This document shows, one piece after another, positions 42,428-49,771 of a stretch of 64,000 bases of DNA. Origin of the DNA: Motiliproteus sp041586615. Its GTDB lineage: Bacteria; Pseudomonadota; Gammaproteobacteria; Pseudomonadales; Balneatricaceae. The position numbers and the translations under genes are program-made. Position 1 is the stretch's first letter, and the number at the start of each line of letters is the position of its first letter. Below the pieces are notes generated by a model. The model was not told the DNA's origin, ran no database searches, and was given only the letters and a program-made list of their open reading frames with translations. The stretch covers positions 16,684-80,683 of the forward strand of contig JBFGZS010000012.1 of assembly GCA_041586615.1 (NCBI GenBank), in the 5' to 3' direction.

Positions 42428-43321
42428 ATGCCCTGGTTACAGATCAAGCTGGATATTATTCCCGCGCACGCAGAATTTATTGAGCAGCAGCTTCTCACGC
42501 TCGGGGCTTGCGCCGTCACCCTAGAGGACGGTGCCGACCAACCCCTGTTTGAACCCGAACTCGGCACCACTCCGCTCTGGGACCACACCCGCATGATCGG
42601 CCTGTTCGAAGCCGACCGTGATATCAAGGCACTGGCGCAGGATATCTCCGCCCTCTACGCCGAGCAGTATCCGGGCAGCCATGCGCCGCGCTGTAAAGCG
42701 GAGCTGCTGGAAGATAAGGACTGGGAACGCGCCTGGATGGACAATTTCCACCCGATTCAATTCGGTCAACGCCTGTGGATCTGCCCGAGCTGGCGCGACA
42801 CGCCCGACCCGGCGGCCACCAACCTGCTTCTCGACCCGGGGTTAGCGTTCGGGACCGGCACGCACCCCACCACGGCGCTCTGCCTTGAATGGCTCGACCA
42901 GGTTATCGACAGCCAGGAGCGGGTGATCGATTACGGCTGTGGATCCGGTATTCTCGGCATCGCCGCCCTGTTACTCGGCGCCAAGCAACTGGTTGCCACA
43001 GACATCGACCCCCAGGCCCTGACCGCCACCCGCGACAACGCCGGACGCAACCGTCTCGATATGACGCGCATCAGGCTCGATTATCCGAGCAAAATCCCAC
43101 AGGAGCCGGCCGACCTGCTGGTCGCCAACATCCTGGCCGGACCGTTGACCGAGCTGGCGCCGACACTCGCAGAGCTGGTGCGCCCCGGCGGACGAATCGC
43201 CCTGTCCGGCTTATTACAAACCCAGACAGCGGCCTTGTTGGAAGCTTACGCGCCCTGGTTCGAACTCAACCCACCCACCCTTAAAGATGAGTGGATTCGC
43301 ATCGACGGCATCCGGCGCTAG
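42428..43321 (+). CDS. prmA: Ribosomal protein L11 methyltransferase
   Basis: A 297-residue SAM-dependent enzyme that trimethylates residues of ribosomal protein L11. The N-terminal domain begins MPWLQIKLDIIPAHAEFIE. The catalytic domain has LDPGLAFGTGTHPTTALCLEWLD, then VIDYGCGSGILGIAALLLGA, ATDIDPQAL and DLLVANILAGPL. The length equals the family norm (293-300). A DUF3426 gene follows 25 bases downstream, then dusB and fis, a common gammaproteobacterial order. Confidence 0.97.
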   Translation: MPWLQIKLDIIPAHAEFIEQQLLTLGACAVTLEDGADQPLFEPELGTTPLWDHTRMIGLFEADRDIKALAQDISALYAEQYPGSHAPRCKAELLEDKDWERAWMDNFHPIQFGQRLWICPSWRDTPDPAATNLLLDPGLAFGTGTHPTTALCLEWLDQVIDSQERVIDYGCGSGILGIAALLLGAKQLVATDIDPQALTATRDNAGRNRLDMTRIRLDYPSKIPQEPADLLVANILAGPLTELAPTLAELVRPGGRIALSGLLQTQTAALLEAYAPWFELNPPTLKDEWIRIDGIRR

Positions 43322-43346
43322 CCGCCTCAGCAAGGAACGCGCGGAC

Positions 43347-44231
43347 ATGGAACCGACCAGCGATACCGACGACCGCCCCACGCAACACGGCCGTCTCGAC
43401 CAAACCGGCAACGGCGGTACACACGAAGCCAACACCGTGCACGCCGAGGCCGGGACCGCCCTGCCGCCCGACGCAAGCGCCGCTGCGATCTCGGGCGACA
43501 CCGCGTCCTTTACGGTTACCCGCTGCCCGACCTGCAACAGCCGTTTTCAGATCACGGCGCAGCAGCGCGAGGCGGCCGAGGGCTGGGTGCGTTGCGGCCA
43601 GTGCCAGGCCGTCTTTAGCGCCGACCAACACCTCGAAGCCCCCCTGCACGTGCTGCAAACCGCCCCCAAACCCCAGGCAGAAACCTGGCCGCATCAAACG
43701 CCGCCTCAGGAAACGCTGGTCCTGAAGACGCGTAAAACCCGCCGCTCACCGACCAACGGGCTATGGGGCCTGCTTGGCATCGTGGCTGTCATGGGGCTGT
43801 TTGCCCAAGTCCTATGGCTGGAACGCAATCAACTGGCGCGCAACCCGCATTTCGCCCCGTTCTACAGCGCCCTATGCCAACAGTTCGACTGTCGGCTGGC
43901 GCCGATGCAAGACCTACCCAGCATCATCAGCCTGCGGCTTCTGGTGCGGGATCACAGCCAATACAACAATGTGCTGACGCTCGATATGCTGATCGAAAAC
44001 CGTGCGCCCTTTCCGCAACCCTTCCCGGCCCTGCAGATCCATTTCACCGGCCTGGATGATGTGATCCGCGCGGCCCGAACATTTCAGCCCCAGGAGTATC
44101 TGGGCGGTGATCTGGACGTTATTGGCCTTATGCCCAGCAACAGTCCGATCCAATTACAACTGGAATTGATCAATCCCGGCCCGCTGTCCCCGAACTACAC
44201 GCTCTCGTTTGTTCCGGCTTTTCCGCGCTAA
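43347..44231 (+). CDS. Zinc-ribbon and DUF3426 membrane protein
   Basis: A 294-residue protein. An N-terminal MJ0042-type zinc ribbon (about residues 52-90; CPTCNSRF and CGQCQAVF) is followed by a linker, one membrane helix (about 136-156, WGLLGIVAVMGLFAQVLWL) and a DUF3426 domain (about 160-290) beginning with the conserved CQQFDCRLAP. Function is unknown; the topology suggests cytoplasmic zinc ribbon and periplasmic DUF3426. AAGGA precedes ATG 43347; an ATG at 43287, inside prmA, is in frame but less likely. Confidence 0.9.
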   Translation: MEPTSDTDDRPTQHGRLDQTGNGGTHEANTVHAEAGTALPPDASAAAISGDTASFTVTRCPTCNSRFQITAQQREAAEGWVRCGQCQAVFSADQHLEAPLHVLQTAPKPQAETWPHQTPPQETLVLKTRKTRRSPTNGLWGLLGIVAVMGLFAQVLWLERNQLARNPHFAPFYSALCQQFDCRLAPMQDLPSIISLRLLVRDHSQYNNVLTLDMLIENRAPFPQPFPALQIHFTGLDDVIRAARTFQPQEYLGGDLDVIGLMPSNSPIQLQLELINPGPLSPNYTLSFVPAFPR

Positions 44232-44353
44232 GCAGGCAACTTCCTCTTTTACCGATCCGCCGGAGAGGGTATTATTACCCGTTCATTCTTCGTACCCTGT
44301 CAGTACCGACCAATCAACTTGGCCGGCGATTAGGACATGACGACAGGATCTTA

Positions 44354-44393
44354 ACAATCAAGTCTCAACAACCGAGTCTGACAACCGAGTTCC
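44354..44393. repeat. 13-14-bp x 3 tandem repeat before dusB
   Basis: ACAATCAAGTCTCA, ACAACCGAGTCTG and ACAACCGAGTTCC are consecutive and end two bases before the dusB start codon, so they form part of its leader. Confidence 0.75.
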
Positions 44394-44395
44394 CC

Positions 44396-45382
44396 GTGTA
44401 CTGCATCGGCCCATACCACATTAACAGCCGGGTGATTCTTGCTCCCATGGCAGGCGTAACCGACCGCCCTTTTCGGCAGCTGTGTCGCTCCCTGGGTGCG
44501 GGTCTGGCTGTCTCAGAAATGGTATCGGCAGACAGCTCACTCTGGAATAGCCGAAAATCGCGTTTACGACTCGATCACCGCGGTGAAACAGGGCTGCGTA
44601 GCGTGCAAATTGCCGGGAGCGACCCGCAAATGCTGGCAGATGCCGCCCGCATGAATGTCGATAACGGCGCACAGATTATCGACATCAATATGGGTTGTCC
44701 GGCGAAGAAAGTCTGCAACAAAGCCGCAGGTTCCGCACTGCTGAAAGATGAAAAACTGGTAGCCACTATTCTGGAGTCCGTGGTTGCCGCCGTCGATGTC
44801 CCGGTCACGTTAAAAATCCGCACCGGCTGGTCACCCGATCAGCGCAACGGATTGACCATTGCCCGTATTGCCGAAGCAGCGGGCATTCAGGCGTTGGCGG
44901 TTCACGGACGCACCCGCGCCTGCGGATACCGCGGTGATGCCGAATACAACAGCATCACCGCCATCAAGCAGGCCATCTCGATACCGGTCTTCGCTAACGG
45001 GGATATCGCTACGCCACAAAAAGCCAAAGCGGTTCTTGAGCAGACCGGCGCGGACGCCATTATGGTGGGTCGGGCAGCACAGGGACGTCCTTGGATATTC
45101 CGCGAGATCGAGCACTACCTGGCCAGCGGCGAATTGCTGGCGGCCCCAGAAGATGACGAAATACAGGCCATCCTCCGTGGCCATCTCGGGGCACTGTACG
45201 AATTTTATGGCGAGTTTTCCGGCGTACGCATAGCACGTAAGCATGTGGGGTGGTACCTATCCACCCTTTCGGGCGGGAAAGAATTCCGCAAACAATTTAA
45301 CGAACTGGAGTCCGTAGAGGAGCAAATGGCATCAATTACACGCTTCTTCTGCGAACGCCAGGCAGCCTCAAAGGCGGCATGA
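44396..45382 (+). CDS. dusB: tRNA-dihydrouridine synthase B
   Basis: A 328-residue FMN enzyme that reduces uridine in the tRNA D-loop. LAPMAGVTDRPFRQLCR, INMGCPAKKVCNKAAGSALL with the catalytic Cys, KIRTGW, VHGRTR and MVGRAAQGRPWIFREI are all present. The GTG start matches the N terminus of E. coli DusB; no better start is seen. The stop overlaps the fis start as ATGA, the usual dusB-fis arrangement, so growth-phase control of fis extends over this pair. Confidence 0.97.
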   Translation: MYCIGPYHINSRVILAPMAGVTDRPFRQLCRSLGAGLAVSEMVSADSSLWNSRKSRLRLDHRGETGLRSVQIAGSDPQMLADAARMNVDNGAQIIDINMGCPAKKVCNKAAGSALLKDEKLVATILESVVAAVDVPVTLKIRTGWSPDQRNGLTIARIAEAAGIQALAVHGRTRACGYRGDAEYNSITAIKQAISIPVFANGDIATPQKAKAVLEQTGADAIMVGRAAQGRPWIFREIEHYLASGELLAAPEDDEIQAILRGHLGALYEFYGEFSGVRIARKHVGWYLSTLSGGKEFRKQFNELESVEEQMASITRFFCERQAASKAA

Positions 45383-45708
45383 CGATCATGGCACTGGGTA
45401 ACCTAAAAGACGTGAGCACTCTTCACAGCGAAAACACACTACAGTTGGCAGAAGCTGCTGCCAACGAATCCCCGGTTAAAGGGCAGCGGCTACGCGAAAG
45501 CGTCGAGCAGGCGATGAAAAACTACTTCCAGCAACTCGATGGTCAGGACGTTACCGGTGTTTACGATATGGTTCTGGCAGAGATAGAGGCCCCGTTGCTG
45601 GAGTCTGTGATGACCTACACCCGCGACAACCAGACCAAAGCCTCTGAACTGCTGGGCCTGAACCGCGGCACCCTGCGTAAAAAGCTGAAACAATACGGCT
45701 TGCTCTAA
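45379..45708 (+). CDS. fis: DNA-binding protein Fis
   Basis: A 109-residue nucleoid protein that bends DNA and activates rRNA promoters. The C-terminal helix-turn-helix is LLESVMTYTRDNQTKASELL then GLNRGTLRKKLKQYGLL, nearly invariant in the family. The start at 45379 overlaps dusB by four bases; ATG 45388 is possible. It is followed by a strong terminator. Confidence 0.97.
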   Translation: MTIMALGNLKDVSTLHSENTLQLAEAAANESPVKGQRLRESVEQAMKNYFQQLDGQDVTGVYDMVLAEIEAPLLESVMTYTRDNQTKASELLGLNRGTLRKKLKQYGLL

Positions 45709-45726
45709 ACACGGCTCGTTATATGA

Positions 45727-45760
45727 GGCGGATCCACTGGAGCCGCCTTTTTCTTTTTTA
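45727..45760 (+). terminator. Rho-independent terminator after fis
   Basis: GGCGG and TCCA pair with TGGA and CCGCC, followed by TTTTTCTTTTTT. It ends dusB-fis and separates it from purH. Confidence 0.92.
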
Positions 45761-45788
45761 ATTTCTAACCAGGTTGAAAACGACACCC

Positions 45789-47375
45789 ATGGCTAACACA
45801 AAATCTCTTTTGCCGGTTCGGCGGGCACTGATCAGCGTCTCGGACAAAACCGGTATCGTAGAATTTGCCCAGGGGCTTGCGGCCCAGGGCGTTGAGATCC
45901 TGTCCACCGGCGGTACTTTTAAACTGCTAAAGGACAAGGGCATCCCAGCGGTCGAAGTCTCCGACTACACCGGATTCCCCGAGATGATGGATGGCCGGGT
46001 CAAAACATTGCACCCCAAAATTCATGGTGGCATCCTTGGCCGTCGTGGCATCGATGATGGCATTATGAGCCAGCATGGCATCCAGCCCATCGACATGGTT
46101 GTCGTCAATCTGTACCCCTTCGAAGAAACCGTGGCACGCCCGGACTGCGACCTGCCACTGGCGATCGAAAACATCGACATTGGCGGCCCGACCATGGTCC
46201 GTTCTGCCGCGAAGAACAATGCGTTTGTCGCGATCGTCGTCAATGCCGAAAGCTATGACAGCGTGCTCGCCGAAATGAACGCCAACCAAGGCCAGCTCAG
46301 CCAGGCACGCCGTTTTGACCTCGCCGTCGAGGCTTTCGAGCACACCGCCGCTTACGATGGCATGATCGCCAACTACCTGGGCGCCCGTGTTGGCGAAGAT
46401 GAGGAGGTCAATCCTTTCCCCCGCACCTTCAACCGCCAATACCTCAAGGCTCAGGAGATGCGCTACGGCGAGAACCCTCATCAGCGTGCCGCCTTCTATG
46501 TCGAAAAGAATCCGGCGGAGCCCGGTGTGGCCACCGCCCGCCAGCTCCAGGGCAAGGCGCTGTCTTATAACAACGTCGCCGATACCGATGCCGCGCTGGA
46601 GTGCGTTAAGCCCTTCCGTGAACCCGCCTGCGTTATCGTTAAACACGCCAATCCCTGCGGCGTTGCCATCGCCGACAATATTCTTGACGCCTACAACCTG
46701 GCGTTTCAAACCGACCCGACCTCCGCGTTCGGCGGCATTATTGCCTTCAACCGCGAACTCGATGCCGCCACGGCCCAAGCCATCGTTGCGCAGCAGTTTG
46801 TCGAGGTCATCATCGCTCCGACTGTCACGCAGGAAGCCTCGGATATTGTCGCCGCAAAACCCAATGTCCGCCTGCTCGAATGTGGCCAGTGGAGCGCCAG
46901 CCGCATTCCTTCCTTCGACTTTAAGCGGGTCAATGGCGGCTTGCTGGTTCAAGACAACGATCTCGGCATGGTTGATGCCAGCGAACTGAAAGTCGTGACG
47001 GAGCGCTCACCCAGCGAGCAAGAGTTACGTGACCTGCTGTTCGCCTGGCAGGTTGCCAAATACGTCAAGTCCAATGCGATCGTCTACGCACGCGACGGTC
47101 AGACGATCGGAGTGGGTGCCGGTCAGATGAGCCGTGTCTATAGCGCCAGAATCGCCGGTATTAAAGCCGCCGATGAAGGTCTGGTTGTCGAAGGTTCCGT
47201 GATGGCATCCGATGCGTTTTTCCCCTTCCGCGACGGTATTGATGCAGCGGCCAAAGCCGGGATCAAAGCGGTGATCCAGCCTGGCGGCTCGATGCGCGAC
47301 GAGGAGGTCATCCAGGCGGCTAATGACGCCGGTATTGCGATGGTCTTCACCGGCATGCGCCATTTCCGTCACTAA
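45789..47375 (+). CDS. purH: Bifunctional AICAR transformylase/IMP cyclohydrolase
   Basis: A 528-residue enzyme for the last two steps of IMP synthesis. The N-terminal cyclohydrolase domain starts RRALISVSDKTGIVEFAQ, with GRVKTLHPKIHGGIL; the transformylase domain includes NPHQRAAFY, KHANPCGVA, DPTSAFGGI and the C-terminal PGGSMRDEEVI and FTGMRHFRH. ATG 45789 is the family-consistent start. purD follows 33 bases later. Confidence 0.97.
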   Translation: MANTKSLLPVRRALISVSDKTGIVEFAQGLAAQGVEILSTGGTFKLLKDKGIPAVEVSDYTGFPEMMDGRVKTLHPKIHGGILGRRGIDDGIMSQHGIQPIDMVVVNLYPFEETVARPDCDLPLAIENIDIGGPTMVRSAAKNNAFVAIVVNAESYDSVLAEMNANQGQLSQARRFDLAVEAFEHTAAYDGMIANYLGARVGEDEEVNPFPRTFNRQYLKAQEMRYGENPHQRAAFYVEKNPAEPGVATARQLQGKALSYNNVADTDAALECVKPFREPACVIVKHANPCGVAIADNILDAYNLAFQTDPTSAFGGIIAFNRELDAATAQAIVAQQFVEVIIAPTVTQEASDIVAAKPNVRLLECGQWSASRIPSFDFKRVNGGLLVQDNDLGMVDASELKVVTERSPSEQELRDLLFAWQVAKYVKSNAIVYARDGQTIGVGAGQMSRVYSARIAGIKAADEGLVVEGSVMASDAFFPFRDGIDAAAKAGIKAVIQPGGSMRDEEVIQAANDAGIAMVFTGMRHFRH

Positions 47376-47408
47376 TTGACGCCAGCGGGCAACCCCTAGG
47401 AGAAGCAG

Positions 47409-48695
47409 ATGAAAGTACTGGTTATCGGTAGCGGCGGGCGCGAACATGCGCTGGCCTGGCAAGCCGCCCAAGACAGCGGCGTCGAAAAAGTCTTCGTCGC
47501 GCCCGGCAATGCCGGTACCGCCCGTGAGGCCAAACTGGAAAATGTCGCGATCGACGTGATGGCCCTGGAAGATCAGGTCGCCTTCGTCCGCGAGCAAGGC
47601 ATTGATCTGACCATTGTCGGCCCCGAAGCCCCCCTGGTTGCCGGTATCGTCGACCGCTTCCAACAGGAAGGCCTGGCGATCTTCGGCCCCTCCGCTGCCG
47701 CCGCGCAGCTGGAAGGCTCCAAGGCCTTTACCAAGGACTTCCTGGCTCGCCATAAGATCCCTTCGGCGGACTACGGCAACTTCACCGAGGTCGAGCCGGC
47801 ACTGGCCTATCTGCGCGAAAAAGGCGCACCGATCGTCATTAAAGCCGATGGTCTGGCGGCGGGCAAAGGCGTTATCGTTGCCCTGACCCTGGAAGAGGCC
47901 GAAGCCGCCGTTATCGATATGCTATCGGGCAATGCCTTCGGCGAAGCGGGTTGTCGCGTCGTCATCGAGGAGTTTCTCGAGGGCGAAGAAGCCAGCTTCA
48001 TCGTCATGGTCGATGGCGAGCATGTCCTGCCGATGGCCACCAGCCAGGATCACAAGCGGGTGGGTGATGGCGATAGCGGCCCCAACACCGGCGGCATGGG
48101 CGCGTACTCTCCGGCACCGGTTGTTACGGCGCCGATTCATGATCGCATCATGCAAGAGGTGATCTACCCAACCGTGCGCGGCATGGCCGCCGAAGGCAAT
48201 CCCTATACCGGCTTTCTCTATGCGGGGCTAATGATCAGTGCCGATGGCACGCCTAAGGTCATCGAGTACAATTGCCGCTTTGGCGACCCCGAGACACAGC
48301 CCATCATGCTGCGCCTCAAGAGCAGCCTGGTCGATCTGTGCCGCGCCGCGCTGGCCAAAAACCTGGACCAGACGGTTGCCGAATGGGACCCACGTCCTGC
48401 CGTCGGCGTCGTTCTGGCGGCTGCGGGCTACCCGAATGATTACCCCAAAGGCGATGTGATCACGCTACCCGCGTCCGAAGCCACGGGCAGCAAGGTCTTC
48501 CACGCGGGCACGCGACTCGATCAGGACCAGGTACTCACCCACGGCGGGCGCGTTCTGTGCGCCACGGCCATCGGGGACAGCGTCACGGATGCACAGCAAC
48601 GCGCGTATGCACTGGCCGATCAGATCAGCTGGAAAGGCATGTTCTGCCGCCGCGATATCGCCTACCGCGCTATCGTCCGCGAACAGAACCGCTAG
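47409..48695 (+). CDS. purD: Phosphoribosylamine-glycine ligase
   Basis: A 428-residue ATP-grasp enzyme that joins glycine to phosphoribosylamine in purine synthesis. It starts MKVLVIGSGGREHALAW, and has KADGLAAGKGV, EFLEGEEASF, NTGGMGAYSPAP and EYNCRFGDPETQ. AGGAGA lies before the ATG. It forms a two-gene unit with purH. Immediately downstream is an 18-bp perfect hairpin. Confidence 0.97.
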   Translation: MKVLVIGSGGREHALAWQAAQDSGVEKVFVAPGNAGTAREAKLENVAIDVMALEDQVAFVREQGIDLTIVGPEAPLVAGIVDRFQQEGLAIFGPSAAAAQLEGSKAFTKDFLARHKIPSADYGNFTEVEPALAYLREKGAPIVIKADGLAAGKGVIVALTLEEAEAAVIDMLSGNAFGEAGCRVVIEEFLEGEEASFIVMVDGEHVLPMATSQDHKRVGDGDSGPNTGGMGAYSPAPVVTAPIHDRIMQEVIYPTVRGMAAEGNPYTGFLYAGLMISADGTPKVIEYNCRFGDPETQPIMLRLKSSLVDLCRAALAKNLDQTVAEWDPRPAVGVVLAAAGYPNDYPKGDVITLPASEATGSKVFHAGTRLDQDQVLTHGGRVLCATAIGDSVTDAQQRAYALADQISWKGMFCRRDIAYRAIVREQNR

Positions 48696-48711
48696 GCACG
48701 CTCTTCGCTGG

Positions 48712-48753
48712 CTGGCATCAACATACCGAATGGTATCGGTATGTTGATGCCAG
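48712..48753. repeat. 18-bp perfect inverted repeat related to the end of the 161-bp element
   Basis: CTGGCATCAACATACCGA and its exact complement flank ATGGTA. The right arm plus the following bases (TTGATGCCAGGTTAAT) match the right end of the 161-bp element. Seventeen bases after the purD stop; it may serve as a terminator although no T run follows. Confidence 0.85.
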
Positions 48754-48761
48754 GTTAATCG

Positions 48762-49055
48762 TTATAGCCGGGTCATATCAGCAATGGCTTGCGGGAAAAG
48801 ATATACGGCTATGATCATTAGTGGCAGCACCAGGAAGTAGAGGTTCATGGAAGCACGGATGTACGGGTGGGCATTTCCTAGCTCCATAAAACGTTCCAGT
48901 ACCAACCTTCCCTTAAGGGCAATAGAGGTAGCAATAAGCATCGTTACCAACAAGCTGTGATCTGCAGAATCGGCGATGACCGCATTGCCAAGGGTCAGCA
49001 TCATTAAGACCAGCCACACAGCGTCTTGAATTTTAGCCTTGAGAAAAGTAACCAT
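48762..49055 (-). CDS. Cytochrome c oxidase subunit IV/NorF-like membrane protein
   Basis: A 97-residue protein with three membrane segments (about 9-27, 35-53 and 72-92) of the prokaryotic subunit IV type that accompanies NorE. Segments DAVWLVLMMLTLGN and SIALKGRLVLERFMEL fit the family, in which a conserved Lys and Arg/Glu lie near the second helix. ATG 49055 is preferred, five bases after the end of the preceding NorE-like frame. No norCB or oxidase genes are in the window, so any function depends on distant partners. Confidence 0.8.
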   Translation of the reverse strand: MVTFLKAKIQDAVWLVLMMLTLGNAVIADSADHSLLVTMLIATSIALKGRLVLERFMELGNAHPYIRASMNLYFLVLPLMIIAVYLFPQAIADMTRL

Positions 49056-49060
49056 GCCAA

Positions 49061-49482
49061 TCACCTCAATACGTAGAGCAACGGGAAGATAATAATCCAC
49101 ACCAAATCGATCATATGCCAGTAACAGGCGATTGCTTCCATGCCCTCATGGTCGTCAGCCGTATAGGCTCCGCGCTTCAGTTGAAAAATTGCCCAAAGAA
49201 TAGCACCGCCTCCCCACGCCACATGCAGGAAGTGGTTGAAGGTCATGTAGTAGTAAACGGTAAAGAATAGATTGGTATCAGGGTGAATCCCTTGCTCCGT
49301 ATTCCACGGGTACTCCAAGGTTTTAATCAGTAGGTAGCACAGGGCACAAGCAATGGTTCCCCAGAGCCAGCGTACAGCCGTTTCCAATCTGCTCATTCGA
49401 ACACAAGCCATCGCTTTGGCGACGCAATAGCTACTGGTCAACAAGGCCAGAGTATTCAGGGTTCCCGCCAGGGTAAGTAGAT
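49061..49482 (-). pseudogene. 5'-truncated NorE/cytochrome c oxidase subunit III-like gene
   Basis: The frame encodes helices III-V region of a subunit III-like protein (NorE): LNTLALLTSSYCVAKAMA, FFTVYYYMTFNHFLHVAWGGG and the C-terminal ACYWHMIDLVWIIIFPLLYVL. Intact NorE has about 60 more residues before LNT, including a first helix. Here the frame is closed by TAG at 49484-49486, just where a copy of a small palindromic element begins. A TTG at 49442 could still initiate a shortened protein. It is followed by the NorF-like gene. Confidence 0.75.
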
Positions 49483-49533
49483 GCTACCGACCAAAGCAGG
49501 CGAGACGTGCATGGTCGCTAGTGCGGCTTAGCG
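49480..49533. repeat. Palindromic element, left copy (partial)
   Basis: Shares CCGACCAAAGCAG, CGAGAC, GCATGGTC and a following CTT-GCGG segment in order with the element at 52804-52881. It adjoins the break point of the NorE-like gene. Confidence 0.65.
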
Positions 49534-49771
49534 GACCATAAGGCCGCTCTAATCTGTCTAATAGAGATTGACCATTTTACTCAGCGTCGAACTCCAAAGC
49601 AGCCTCGTTCAAACACATTCTCTTTTTATCGACACACACAATGGCCAAATTATGTACGGCTAGCGTCGTTTAACCTATTCTGACAAGCATGAAGTGCGAG
49701 TTATATCATGCGGTGTAATTCCCCAGTTTCTCGCTTTCTCAGGGACGTTACTATTGAATAAGGAAATCATC
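49483..49771. other. Upstream region of the large lipoprotein gene
   Basis: Contains the left copy of the palindromic element, then about 230 AT-rich bases in which no gene is supported. AAGGA sits before the lipoprotein start. Confidence 0.5.
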
